64,000 bases of DNA from Allomyces macrogynus ATCC 38327 (taxonomy: Eukaryota > Blastocladiomycota > Blastocladiomycetes > Blastocladiales > Blastocladiaceae). The DNA lies in the NCBI GenBank assembly GCA_000151295.1, contig GG745356.1, forward strand, positions 549,361 to 613,360, read 5' to 3'. Positions within the stretch are counted from its first letter, which is position 1; each line of letters begins with the position of its first letter. Positions 49,202-60,066 of this stretch are shown here, piece after piece. A model generated the notes under the pieces. That model did no database searches. It saw nothing but the letters and a program-made list of their open reading frames with translations, and was not told the DNA's origin. The position numbers and the translations under genes are program-made.

Positions 49202-49927
49202 GGTTTGGGAACATTTGCAGCAAGTTGGGGAGCTGGGATGCGGGTCAGATCGGTGTTGCGACAGATTGCGGCAAATGAAGGCTCCGAGCAGTCGAGCGAG
49301 CGTTGACGAGGACGCTGCACGGAAATGACGTGGTCCACCGCAAGTCTTTCAGACAGACGTGGTGCACCGCACATCACGCCTTTGGCCATCCTCGGCCCCA
49401 GTTCGCCACATGCGCAGGCACTTGCCGCGATGGCCATCTGTTGGTGCTCGGAACGGTTCGGAGGAAACGTGTTCGGAACGTTTGGGTGACTTGGAGAAAC
49501 ATGAAATGCATATTTAATCACGCCGAAACCAAAAGAACCCTGGACCCTGGGCGCTGCAAATGGCGCGTGCGTCACCGGCGCGTCGGAGATGGATGAAGGA
49601 GAGGAACAGCCGGTGATGGAAGATGATCGAGTTTGTTGGCGCGCGTGAAGGGTGTGGGGGTGTGGTTAAGTAGGGCAAAAAAGAAGACGCAAAAGCCGCC
49701 AAGCTGGGTCCTTGCTGAAAGCCTGGCGCACAGACCTTCCCATCATCCCATCAGCAACTCCATCAACGGCACGGGGCCGGCGGTGCGGATGGCACGACGC
49801 GCCGTGGTGCCATCAGCGCCAGTTGTTCCTATCGTGCGCCGCTGCCCTCCCTTTCGGGCAAATCAGGCTGCAGCCGCCATGCTCAACAGCTCAAATACGC
49901 GGCAGTTCCCCCTCGTCTCGCGCGAGG
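49202..49927. promoter_or_regulatory. Divergent upstream region of TMEM234 and forkhead genes
   Basis: This is 726 bp between divergent starts. The forkhead frame is open back to about 49712 without an ATG, so part of this could be coding if there is an upstream exon. Confidence 0.35.
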
Positions 49928-51007
49928 ATGGAGGCTCGACCACGACCCACGACCAAGTCCACCGCCACCACCACCGCCACCACCACCACCACCATGGCAT
50001 CCATGGGGACGACCCCTATTCCCGCGCGGCCACCGTGCCTGATCATCCCGACGTGGTCCACCTTACCCCCGACCCCGACGACCCCCGCGACCCCCGGTCC
50101 ATTACCCACATCGTCGACCGCGACCGTGCCCGCCCCGCGCAAGCGCCGCCGCCGTCCGCCGAAAAACTACGTCGCCTTGATCGCCGAAGCCATGCTCGCC
50201 GCGCCGACCTCGACCGTGACGCTGCCCGACATTTACGCCTACCTGCAGCGCGCCTATCCGGCGCACTACGGCGATCCGCAAGAGACCGGCTGGCGCAACA
50301 CGGTGCGGTACAACCTGTCGCGGCACGCGTGTTTCCAGAAAATGGCCTCGTTCAAGTACCTCAATGACGCGGTCACCGGCGGCGCGCGGTCGTCAAGTAC
50401 CGGCGGGCCGCGGACCGCCGCGTGGACGTTTGCTCCGGGATACCGCACGTATTTCGCACAGGGCGGGACGGCGGCCGGGATCTTGGGGGCTGACGACGCT
50501 GCCACGGCGGCAGCGCACGCCTCGCCAGTGCCAGAAGACGAGGGGCGCAACGCGCGCGACCGGCCGATCTACGCGTCGCCTGTTGCGGTGGGGTTGCCGA
50601 TGCTCCTGCCGTCCCCACCGACGCGCTCGACCCAGCCTGTCAGTGCGCACTCGCCGCCGCCGATGGCGATGCCGACACCGACGTGGTCAAGTGTCGCGGT
50701 CGCATCGCCGCCGCAAACGCCCGAGCGCGCCGCATTGGTCCCGGCGTGCCTGTGCGGGTCGCCCGCTTGCTCGGTGCGCGCGGTGCCCGTTGTCGCGGCC
50801 CCACAAGTGCTAGAACCCGTGTCGCCGTGCCTACCCGCATCGCCAATGCTGTCGGCACCGCTGTCGCAGCAACTGCCGCCGTCGCCGGCCGTCTCGGAGC
50901 GCACGGTGACGGCGCCGCTGTCGCCGGCTGTCGAGGCCGTTCGCTTGCCAGCATCGCTGCCCGCGCGTGGGAGCGGCAAGATGTCGCTGGCGTTCTTGTT
51001 GTGTTGA
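49928..51007 (+). CDS. Forkhead transcription factor
   Basis: A single-exon frame of 359 residues from the first in-frame ATG. Residues about 77-160 form a forkhead (winged helix) DNA-binding domain: RPPKNYVALIAEAMLAAP (helix 1), TLPDIYAYLQRAYPAHYG (helix 2), GWRNTVRYNLSRHACFQKM (recognition helix), then wing residues including WTFAPGYR. A basic KRRRR stretch directly precedes it and may be a nuclear signal. The N-terminus is Thr and Pro rich, and the C-terminus is Pro, Ala and Ser rich with a Cys pair (ACLCGSPACS). The recognition helix has Tyr128 where most forkheads have His (the RHNLS motif). The family regulates cell cycle or development in fungi. The targets here are unknown. The open frame extends upstream without ATG to about 49712. 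Confidence 0.85.
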   Translation: MEARPRPTTKSTATTTATTTTTMASMGTTPIPARPPCLIIPTWSTLPPTPTTPATPGPLPTSSTATVPAPRKRRRRPPKNYVALIAEAMLAAPTSTVTLPDIYAYLQRAYPAHYGDPQETGWRNTVRYNLSRHACFQKMASFKYLNDAVTGGARSSSTGGPRTAAWTFAPGYRTYFAQGGTAAGILGADDAATAAAHASPVPEDEGRNARDRPIYASPVAVGLPMLLPSPPTRSTQPVSAHSPPPMAMPTPTWSSVAVASPPQTPERAALVPACLCGSPACSVRAVPVVAAPQVLEPVSPCLPASPMLSAPLSQQLPPSPAVSERTVTAPLSPAVEAVRLPASLPARGSGKMSLAFLLC

Positions 51008-51625
51008 AAGGTGGACGTGTAAGATTGTCGAAGTGGTGCTGGAGGGCAAAGATATCCGTGATTTCCCCTGCGTTTCTGGTGGCTTCGGTGGTCGTCTCGT
51101 TGTTCGTGAGTGGGCGTTGTTCCACTGTTCCGCAGCTCAACACAGCGGGCGAAGCACGCGTCTCCCGGCGCGTCCTGTGGGCTCACGTGGCGTGTCTCGC
51201 ACCAGCGCGTCTCGCGCTCTCGGTCTGGCTGTTCGCACGTCGGGCATGCCGCCGCCAACTCGCTGGTCGCTGGTGGGGCCGCGCTACAGCACGCCCATCC
51301 TGCGCTGCTCACGGCGCTCTCCCGCCGCCCCTGCCATCTCTCCCGCCCGCTAACTGCGCGCACTGTGCTCACGACGCGCCGCGCTCCCCGTGGCCGCCCC
51401 TATAAAGCCACAATCGCGTCGCGGACGCTTTCGCTCCCCTCCACCACGGTCGACCTCGCCGCCGTTGCCAACTTCCCGCACTCTCTCTCTCTTCCTCCCT
51501 CTCCTCTCTCCGGCCTGTGCCCTTTGTGCCCGCCGGACTAGACTCTTGATCCGACCGTGACCGTCGCCGCCCCGATACCCCCTTCTTGCCGCACTCGATC
51601 GATTCCCCAATTCCATACCGCCACG
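51008..51625. other. Spacer between forkhead and RRM genes
   Basis: No gene is recognised. The last ~200 bp are pyrimidine-rich (CTCTCTCT near 51482), as expected for a promoter or 5' untranslated region of the RRM gene. Confidence 0.4.
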
Positions 51626-53558
51626 ATGCAACACGTCCCCGCGCTCATGTCCCCTTACCCGCCGCACTTTTCGGCCCCGGGCGCGATCCCGAACGCGCAC
51701 TCGCCCCCCGGCTACACGGCCGCTGCGCCCTACCCGCCCCCACCGCTCGGCCCGCCCGGGATCGTGCCCCCGCCGCTCCACCATCTGCACCACCAGTACG
51801 CGCCGCCGCCTGCACCGATGCCCGCTACGGGCGCTCCTGCCCCAACGATCTCGCGCTTGGCCTACCCGCCGCCGCCGCACCATTTCATCGCCAACGCGCC
51901 GACACCGCCGACGATGCCTGCAATGCCCGTCCCGCCGCCGCCGCACACGGCCGCCCAAGAGGACATCACGACCATCTTTGTCGTCGGGTTCCCGCCGGAC
52001 ATGCACGAGCGCGAGTTCCAGAACATGTTCATTTTCTCGCCCGGGTTCGAGGCGGCGACGCTCAAGGTCCCGACGCGTGACGAGATGGAAGGGGCCGGGG
52101 GCGCGCACAAGAAGCAGACTGTACGTTTTTCTCGGATGGTGATGCCGCGCTTGATCGTTCCGTTTGCTCATCCTCTCCACGTCGTCGTAGATCGGGTTCG
52201 CCAAGTTCCGCACCCGCCTCCAGGCGCTCGAAGCGCGCGACATCCTCTCCGGGCGCAAAGTCGATGCCGACCGCGGGTCGGTCCTCAAGGCCGAAATGGC
52301 GCGCAAGAACTTGATTGCCAAGCGCGGGCTCGCCAACGAGCTCTTCCACCCGGCGTTCCACCACCCCTACAACATGTTGGCCTCAGCACACTCGCCGCCC
52401 ATGCCGTACGCACCGCACTTGGGCTATGGGGTCCCGCCGCCGATGGCGCGACCTGGGACGGCGCACTCGGCCACGTCGGGAAGTCACGGCGGGGCCGGAG
52501 GCGCAATCTCGCCGCCGGGCACGGACGCGTCGCGGTCGGCCATCAACGCGTACGCGCCACCGTCATCCACGTACCCACAGCAACACGCGCCCGCACTGAA
52601 CGGGCTCTTCACGGCGTCGTCCCCCGCGTCTTCCGTTGGGAGCTTGCCGTTGCAGAACGCGCCGGTTCCGGCGTCGCAGTCGCCCGCGTCCAACGACGAC
52701 CGTGCATCATCCACCTCGTCGGCGCCCGCCGAACCTACGCCAGCCCCGGCCCCGGCGCTCGTGCACCCGAAACCGCTCGTCGCGACCGACTCGGGCCTGA
52801 ACCTGGCCGCGGGCGACCTGCTCGGCGACGGCGTGTCCGGATTGCGCGGCACATGTGCGTCGGCCGGCGCGGCGGGGGCGATTCGTGCCCCCGGGTCCGC
52901 CGCGGCGGCTGCGGCCATGGCCCGCGCGAACGGCGGTGGGTTCTCCCCGTTCAATGCGGACCCGGCGGCGATGTGGCGGTCCGGATCGGCCGACTTGGTC
53001 TACCCGGCGGCGGCCATTTCGCCACCCCTACAAGCGCACGGTGGACCGCGCAAGTCGCTCAGGATTAACACGACGCTCGCGAACACGCCGAACGTGCCCG
53101 GCGGGCCGGCAACGACCTCGTGCGTGTCACCCGCGTGGCCGAGTGCAGGACCGGCGTCCGCGACATTGGCGCGGCACTCGCACTTGTTTGGGCCCGCGAC
53201 AGCACCGTTGCGTGCGGCGTCCCCGATGACCCCCATGGCACCGGCACCGGCGCCGCAGGTGAAGACGTTGGCGTTGGTCGGGAATGCGGCGTCGGCGTTT
53301 TTGGCGATGAGCGAGGCCGCGCCGGTCGCGGGACTCGTGCGTGCGGCACTCGCGCCGGAAGTGGGGGAAGGTGCGATCGCGCTCGAGTTTGAGTCGTTCG
53401 AGTCGGCGGTGCGCGCGAGGGAGTCGTTGGTTCGTGCGCTGGGTCCGAGCATGGAGGCCGGGATTACCTGGGCGACGCCGTCGACGACGACGAATGGCGC
53501 GAATGTCGTTGCGGACGAGATGGAGTGGATGGCGATCGGGAGTGCGGTATCGCTGTGA
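51626..53558 (+). CDS. Whi3-like RRM RNA-binding protein
   Basis: Exons 51626-52120 and 52191-53558 (donor GTACGT) join in frame to 620 residues. The start is the ATG of MQHVPALMSPYP. The N-terminus is very Pro, Ala and His rich. An RRM follows at about residues 111-215, with RNP2 TIFVVGFPPDM, EREFQNMFIFSPGFEAATLK, and RNP1 IGFAKFRTR created across the splice, then ARDILSGRKVDADRGSVLK. This wording is typical of the fungal Whi3/Scw1 group of cytoplasmic mRNA-binding proteins, which control translation of cell-cycle and polarity mRNAs and can form condensates. A long Ala, Pro and Ser rich linker leads to a weaker RRM-like region near the C-terminus (TLALVGNAASAFLAM ... ALEFESFESAVRARESL). That second domain is tentative. 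Confidence 0.75.
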
Positions 53559-54225
53559 TTGAGACCGCGATGTTCGAGTCGTCGACCTCTCCCTTTTCTT
53601 CGTTTGCGATTTGGTTCTGTTCGTGACTTCCTTTCGCTTTACTTCTTCGCTCCAACCATTTGTGACCCCACCAACACGGGTCCGCTTCCGCCATCGTACA
53701 CTTCCTCGCTCCGCCACCTTGCCCGTTCGCCGTCCCACCCATTTCCGCCTGATCCTCCATCCTCCCACTTCATAGCTCGCTGAGTAGCGTTGTTACGCCT
53801 TTCGATTTCGCTCGTTATCCGTCGTGGTCCGGCGCTCCTTTCGTTGGCTCTTCACTTTGATACATGATTCCACTGACAAATGTTGATCCGGCGTTGATTG
53901 ATCGTTCATTTGGTGTCGAGAGAAGGAGCGGCGGTGGAGAGAAGGCGCTCTCGGCCGTGATGCGCGTTGGCAGCCTGCCCCTCAACAATCAAAGACCGCG
54001 CAGACCTGACAGACCGTCGTCGCGGCGACAAAGACCGCGTGCGCCAGCTGCGAGTTGCGACATGCCCCGCCTGCTCCTTCTCAGTCAAAGAAAGCTCCCA
54101 CCCGATCCATTTGCACGGTCGTTCGTTCTCTCGTTCGTTCTAAAACCGATTCCATTGTGCTATCGTCCTGCATCCGCCAAAGTCTTCTCCCTCGTGCGTA
54201 GTCCCACCCTTATCCCTCCTCCTCC
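53559..54225. other. Convergent intergenic region
   Basis: The region is pyrimidine-rich (TTCTTCG, CTCCTCC blocks) between two convergent genes. A 522-codon plus-strand frame starting at 53864 is mostly antisense to the neighbouring gene and is not counted as real. Confidence 0.45.
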
Positions 54226-54453
54226 TCACAAATCCCCCATCAGTCCCAACCCACCCGAATCAAACCCGAGCCCGAATCCCAGATCCAAATCCAAGTCTAG
54301 GAACCCGGCGCCCAGCACGTCCTCGACGGGCGCGAGCGGCGGCAACTCCACCATCTCCGTTTTCTCCACTGGGGCGGGCGCGACCTTGGACGAGTTCCCC
54401 GGCTTGACCACCCCCGTCGCGAGTTTCGGCGCGTGGACGGGTTTCGGCGCGTG

Positions 54454-54484
<31 letters not shown>

Positions 54485-56892
54485 GTGCCAGCACCGCCTG
54501 CGCGCTTCGCCTGCATGAGTTGCGCGAGCAACGCCGTTTGCCGGACCGCGCCGTCAACCGAGACGCGCGGGGCCGGTTGCGCCGGTGCTGCGACGGACGT
54601 GGTGGGCTTGGCCGGTGCCGGTTTCGCCGCGGGCTCGACGGCGACGGTAGCGGACTTGGTCACCGGAACCGGTTCCACGGGTTTCGTCTCTTCCGGTTTG
54701 GCGAGGGAGGCAGTGGTGGTCGCGACCGCCCGGGTTCCCTTGGGCGCAGCCTCGCTCGTGCTCTTGGCGACCGTTGGCGCATCGGCGGCCGTCTTGAAAC
54801 CCGGATCGAGCGCTTGTAGGATTGGGTCCGTGACGCGCGGCGGGATCGGGAGCGGTTTCCGGGTCGGCGAAGTCGGTGCCGCTGCGTTCGCCGGCCGGGG
54901 CGCCACTGTGGTCGATACGGCGTTGGTGGCGCGCGGCGGGTCGGCCATCCCGGAGGCCGTGGTGGTCGGATTCGAGTCGACAGTGGTCGGCGCGGCAGGG
55001 GAGCGCGACGTGAGCGTCGCGCCTTGCAGCGCCCTGGCCATTGGGCTCACGGCCTCGTCGCTGACAGAGGCCGCGCGGGGCTCGATGGTCGAGGAAATGG
55101 TTGGCGCCTTCAAATCGGCAGCGGTTGCGGCGGGTGCTTGCGGCTCGAGCTTGGTGGCCTTGACGGCCATGGCCATCAGGCTCATGGACTCGCCGTCGAC
55201 GTCGACGGCGGCGGGCGATAGCGAGGCCGATGCCGATGCGAGATCCGTCGCGCGAGTCTTGAGCTGGGACGCGCTTGCCGCGCGCGCCGACGCCATCGGC
55301 TTCGTTGCGTCATCGTCCTGCGCCGGTGCCGCGTCCGTCGAGTTCCCAGCCGTCAGCGACCCCGAACTCGTCGTCGTCGCGGCCAAGTCGTCGCCCTGCG
55401 CCGAATCGTGCAGCTTGGCACGCACTCCCTGATCGGACGCCGTCGACCCCGCCGACTCGTCGACACCGGCCTCGTCGTTCTTGGCGCGTTCCGTCACCTT
55501 CTCCTCCTGCTCGAGCTTGAACTTGGCCTCCTCCTCCTTCCACCGCACTTCATCCGCGTCGCGCTCTTTCCGAATCCTCGCCAACATCTTGCCCGGATCC
55601 ACGACCTCTCCGCGCCGAATCTCCTTGGGCTTCCCGCCCGCCTGCACCAACACCACTTCTGCCAATTCCGCGACTGCACGCGCATGCGCGACTTCTGCGT
55701 CATGCATTGCGACCCAGAACCGTGCCGCCGACTCGTCAATCTCCCTCGCCTGCAGCACCACCAATTTCCGCCACCCGGCCACATCCCCGCCCACCTCGAC
55801 CGACTCCAGCACCCCCGGCACTTCCGACGCCGGCGCGAGTCCAAACGACCGGACTTGCATCTCCAACACTTTCGCGCGCATCGTCTCGGCCGCCATCTGG
55901 TTCGCGACCGCCTCCAACCGCGCGTCGACGTCCGCCTGGACATCGGCAAGCACCAAGTCCCCGCGTTTCGCGGCCGCGGCCGCGGCTGCCAAATGCGCAC
56001 GTAACTCGCGATCGCGTCTGCGCGCTTCGGCGCGGTCTTCACCTCTCGCAGCGACGGGGGTATCGAGTTGCGCGCGCAACGCGTCGCGCTCGTTCCGGAC
56101 AACACGGAATTGCTCGGCGATTCCCAGGGCGTCCGCGTGCAATTGTATCCCGCGCAGACGGTAGGACTCGAGCAGACCGTCCGAGGTCGACGCCGACGTG
56201 CGCCGATCGGTCGAGGACGTGGCGGTCCCGTCGTTCCAGTGCGACACGAACTTGCGCGCTCTGCGCGCGCCGGACCGCACAATCGATGCGGCCGCGGTCG
56301 TGCGGGTTGAGGGCGCTGCCGAGGCCGCGGAAGTGGTGGTGGATTGGAAACTGTCGGTCCGGACGTGCGTTTGGTGGAACGAGGCGGTCGCGGTGAGCGT
56401 CGGGATCAGCGCGGCGCCCGAGGACGTCCGGTTCGGCAGGTAGTGGTCGCCCGCAACCGACGCGTGGCGCCGTGGGACGCTGCCGGAGGACGCGTGCGCC
56501 GGGGAGAGACTGGTTGGGGCCCGGGCGCGGGGGGACGCCGCGGTGGGGCCAGTGATCGGTGACGACGCGAAGGTGGAGACGGGTGAGGTCGCGCGGGGCG
56601 CAGGTAACGGCGGCGGTGGCAATTGTACTTGCGCTTGCGCGGTGTGGACGGCAACGTCGGGCATCGTTGCGACTGGGGTCATGGGCCGCACTTCCGTAAC
56701 CGTATCGAGGAGCCCAGCCCCAACGGGCCGCCGCGTGGCAGGCTTCTTGGTAGGCGAGTCTGGGCGGGACCCCGCGGGGGTCGGCGGCTCGGATCCGGAC
56801 GATGCGGACGCAGGGCGCGCCGGCCGTTCAGGGAGTTGCGGCGCGAGCCGTGACGAGACGCGCGGGCGCGTGGTCGCGTCGTGCGCGTACAT
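54226..56892 (-). CDS. Large low-complexity protein with central coiled coil, unknown
   Basis: A single open frame of 888 residues from ATG 56892 (MYAHDATTRPRVSSRLAP). The N-terminal ~330 residues are Pro, Ser, Thr and Ala rich and contain SPTKKPATRRPVG and repeated SP sites, suggesting a disordered, phosphorylatable region. Residues about 340-560 are helical and charged (LEVQMQVRSFG-like, DEVRWKEEEAKFKLEQEEK), probably coiled coil. The remainder is Ala, Thr and Val rich with short Pro motifs and a run of nine Thr near the C-terminus. The length without stops and the coherent amino acid pattern favour a real gene. I recognise no family. It is divergent from uL14m with 788 bp between starts. 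Confidence 0.6.
54461..54486. repeat. GTC trinucleotide repeat inside a gene
   Basis: About nine GTC units, read on the minus strand as a threonine run in the C-terminal part of the large coiled-coil protein. Its length may vary between strains. Confidence 0.85.
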
Positions 56893-57680
56893 AGCGGTCG
56901 TCAGGTCTATCGGGTTGGCTTCTATAGGTCTAGCATGCGTGCATACGCGCTGGTGATCTTGGCTTGGGCCTTGCGAGCGAGCAGCGGGGAGCAAGTTGGG
57001 TTGTGACGGCAGCGGCGCGTGGTGCGCGAGTCGGCGTCCGGTACAGCGCGCGTCGACGGTGGTTGTGCAGCAAGTTGCAGACCGCGCGCGTCGTTGTGGA
57101 AAGCGTGGAGCGACGTGCAAGTCGACGACGACGGAACTGGTGTCGGGGAAGAGTTTGGGAGACAGTTGCGTGATTTGGTGGTAGAGCGAGCACGTGTGAA
57201 TCGGAAAATCATCCTTGTGTTGACCACCGTCGCGACGGGCGCTGGCAGCGCTCGTTGCGATCGCCTTTGGACTCTGCTCGATCAGCTGCACGTTCCGCCA
57301 ACGTAAGTCGCTGCAATGCATGTCAAATGATGCGTTCGACCCACCACTGCCGGCCGAGCGGCTGTTCAAGTCGATTTGGCCCTTCAGCTGAGATAACTAG
57401 CCGGAAATGCCGACCCCGGCAGCGAGCATGGCCAAATGGCCATGACCAAGGGCGATTAGGGCTCTGACGCACCTGTCGTGTTTCAACATAACAAAGCTCT
57501 CGGTATCCGGGCCGAGTTTCTTCGGTCGTGGTCATGGTCGCGCGCAGTGAATAGCTATTGTCGGCGCTCCATTGCCCTGTCTGCGATTGCTCGTGGTCAG
57601 GAATTTGACCCTTCATTCTGCGCCCACACCCACCTCCAGACCCCGTCGTACCCACCCGCAACCTCCTCCACCCACCCACC
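56893..57680. promoter_or_regulatory. Divergent upstream region of the coiled-coil gene and uL14m
   Basis: This is 788 bp between divergent starts. I see no other gene. A Cys/Pro-rich tract (CCCACCC) lies directly before the uL14m start. Confidence 0.35.
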
Positions 57681-58073
57681 ATGATCCAGCTCAAGTCGCT
57701 GCTCAACGTGATCGACAATTCCGGCGCCAAGGTCGTCGAGTGCATCAAGGTCTTTGGCAGCAAGTCGGCGTCGCTCGGCGACGTGATGACCGTCGTCGTC
57801 AAAGAGGCGCGCCCGCTCCCCACCACCGGCGTGACCGCCGCCAACTTGGCCAACAAGGTGCGCAAGGGCGACGTGCGCCGTGCCGTGGTCGTGCGCACGC
57901 GCAAGGAAGTGCGGCGGCCGGACGGACGGTACATTCGGTTCGACGACAATGCGTGCGTGCTGCTGAGCAATGCGGGTCAGCCGTTGGGCACGCGCGTGTT
58001 GGGCGTCGTCGCCAACGAGCTGCGCATGAAGAAGCATGCCAAGGTCGTGTCGCTCGCGCCCAAAGTGGTGTAA
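57681..58073 (+). CDS. Mitochondrial ribosomal protein uL14m
   Basis: A single exon of 130 residues, the normal length for this protein. It begins [20 protein letters not shown] and has the conserved uL14 blocks VGD-like loop ([15 protein letters not shown]), [34 protein letters not shown] and [13 protein letters not shown]. The ILKVIDNSGA-type start without a longer N-terminal extension, and the VVVKEA and VVVRTRK wording, fit the mitochondrial (yeast Mrpl38) rather than the cytosolic uL14 protein. It sits on the large subunit at the intersubunit face. No separate presequence is visible, as in yeast. Confidence 0.9.
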   Translation: MIQLKSLLNVIDNSGAKVVECIKVFGSKSASLGDVMTVVVKEARPLPTTGVTAANLANKVRKGDVRRAVVVRTRKEVRRPDGRYIRFDDNACVLLSNAGQPLGTRVLGVVANELRMKKHAKVVSLAPKVV

Positions 58074-58735
58074 GTGATAAGAGCGTGGAGTGTTTATATA
58101 ATTCGTAATGATTTTGGTTGCGGTTTGAGCTGGTGCGTCGTCGTCTTGGCCAGCTTTGACGATGCTTTTGACGGTGCTTTCACTGCTGTTCACTTGAAGA
58201 GATCATGGACAAAGAGTTGCCCTCAGCGATTCCACACGAAGGATTCAATCGAGCTCAATCGACGTCAATCGACTTACCCCACTTCATGATGTAAATATGG
58301 GCGCCGCCCGGCGAGCGGTGGAGCGGAACTGCTGCCGAACACACCATGCGTGAGCGGCGGTCGACGACGTCAACAACCACAATAGGAAGTCAACTGGACG
58401 CGTGTCGTCGCGTACGGCGCACATCGCGCGCGTGCATAGCTGCTGCAACCACAGCTTCCAACCTGAGGGCGTACTTCTGCTTCCGCGCGGGATATGTACG
58501 CAGCACACGTGCCGCAATGCGACCATGGGCAAGGTGGAGATGGACGGTATATCCAATCGGACGGTTTGCTCACGCTCACGTATCAACGACACTTTGAAGG
58601 GGGAACATGAGCAAGAATTGATTCAGTTCAGAAACAAACGTGCATTCAGGAAAGCAACAAACCGGCGCAGTGACAGCCAACAATAACACCAACAGCAAAA
58701 ATACGACGAGCACGAGGCATGCGCGACCGGCCAAC
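58074..58735. other. Convergent intergenic region
   Basis: No gene is recognised between uL14m and the partial secreted-protein gene. Confidence 0.4.
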
Positions 58736-59293
58736 TTAGGGCAGCGCGCAGAGCGGGTAGACGGGCGCAAGCACCAGCGCGACCATGCTGAACTGTTTCG
58801 TGAACAGCATCTGCATGCCGACGCCGGCAACCGAATCGCCATTCCACGACGCAATCGTAACGCCGTCAAACGGGTTCATCTTGATGCCCGGGCTTGCGCG
58901 CACGAGCGCGAGCAGCGTCTCCTTGTTGGCGGGCGTCACGTCGACCAACAAGCGGCCCTCGGCCCGGCACGCAGCAATCGCGGCCGCACGCGTCGACACT
59001 TTACCGGCCGCGGTCACGACCTTGAACAGCGGCGGCGGGGTCGGGCCCTCAGTTGCGTCAACGTTGCAATGGGGTTGTTCAGCCATCAATGTGACCAAAG
59101 CAACAGCACGATGTGTCAAGCAGCAAATCCATACCGCTTCAGGCTTGACCCGAATGGCAGACCCCTCGGTCCCGGCAATCCGTGTAATGACAATCGATGG
59201 CGTGCCAACTGCAAGCGGGTAGGTGCCTTTGGAATAGAGACGTTTCTGTTGTTGGCCCAAGAGAGGAGGGCGCAGGGCGGCAGGTCGACCAAT
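58736..59293 (-). pseudogene. Partial second copy of the secreted-protein family
   Basis: Two exons are readable: from at most 59293 to 59135, and 59047-58736, with an 87-nt intron (GTATGG ... ACTGAG) at the same position as in the decayed copy at 38.3-39.2 kb. Readable blocks are LYSKGTYPLAVGTPSIVITR, then FKVVTAAGKVSTRAAAIAAC, RLLVDVTPANKETLLALV, GIKMNPFDGVTIASWNGD, and a clean end MVALVLAPVYPLCALP with a stop. The 3' half is intact and better preserved than in the other copy. The 5' exon runs into a stop at 59296-59294 without an ATG, and no signal peptide is found upstream. It is either a truncated gene or one whose first exons I cannot see. The function is unknown. Confidence 0.5.
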
Positions 59294-60066
59294 TTATTGA
59301 TCTGGGAACGCCGATCAGTGCGACGGGCTTGTCCACGGACTGTGACTGAAATGAGGCTGGATAGAATTTTGTAAGACCGGTCAGAAATGTCCATCACTAA
59401 CAGTTCTGTCGCCGCACACATTCGCACGCATGCCTCTGTCGTCTCTTGAACGCTCAACTGGTTTCGCTCATGTCAATCTATTTTTTGCCCGTCAAATCGC
59501 GCCAAGGCAGATACCAACTTGCTTCGAGTATCAAACGTACGGACAAGGTGCGAAAATGTTAGCGTTTGACAGGTTTGTTGGGGGATTGCAGCACAGCGAT
59601 CCTGACAAGCTCAGTGTCTCGCATCATTATTGCTCACCCGCCGTGCCGCTTGCGGCCAAAGCGGTTTGATGGTGTGGAGTGTGGGTGATCTATTTCGTCA
59701 TGGTTGGAATGTAACATCATGCGTGAGTCTCGGTGCATGCAGACCTATTGAAGGTCCTCGTTGCGATGTCTTGGCGCGTTTTGGCCGAACCTTGCAACTC
59801 GCTCCTCGTCCTGACGCGTTCTGACAGCGTCCTCGTCTCTAGGTGAAGGTCGACCGAGACCCAACCAGCGACCAACGAACGGACAAAACCGAGAATACAG
59901 TGTGGATACGTTATGGGGCAACAACAACACAGGGCACACAAACCCAGCCGAAACTAGAAAGAAAAAAAATATTTACGCAAGAGCCGGCGGGGCACCGCCG
60001 TCTCAGAGAAAAAACGGAACGGAAATCCAACGCCAACCTCCCTCACACGGCGACCGGGTCAACGCA
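59294..60066. other. No gene recognised
   Basis: This AT-richer stretch has short frames only. It is upstream of the partial secreted-protein copy and downstream of cofilin. An A-rich patch near 59960-59975 may belong to the cofilin 3' end. Confidence 0.4.

Noticed and set aside
53864..55432. Plus-strand open frame of 522 codons
   Set aside because: Mostly antisense to the 888-residue minus-strand gene, Ala, Val and Thr rich because of codon bias on the other strand, and no domain.
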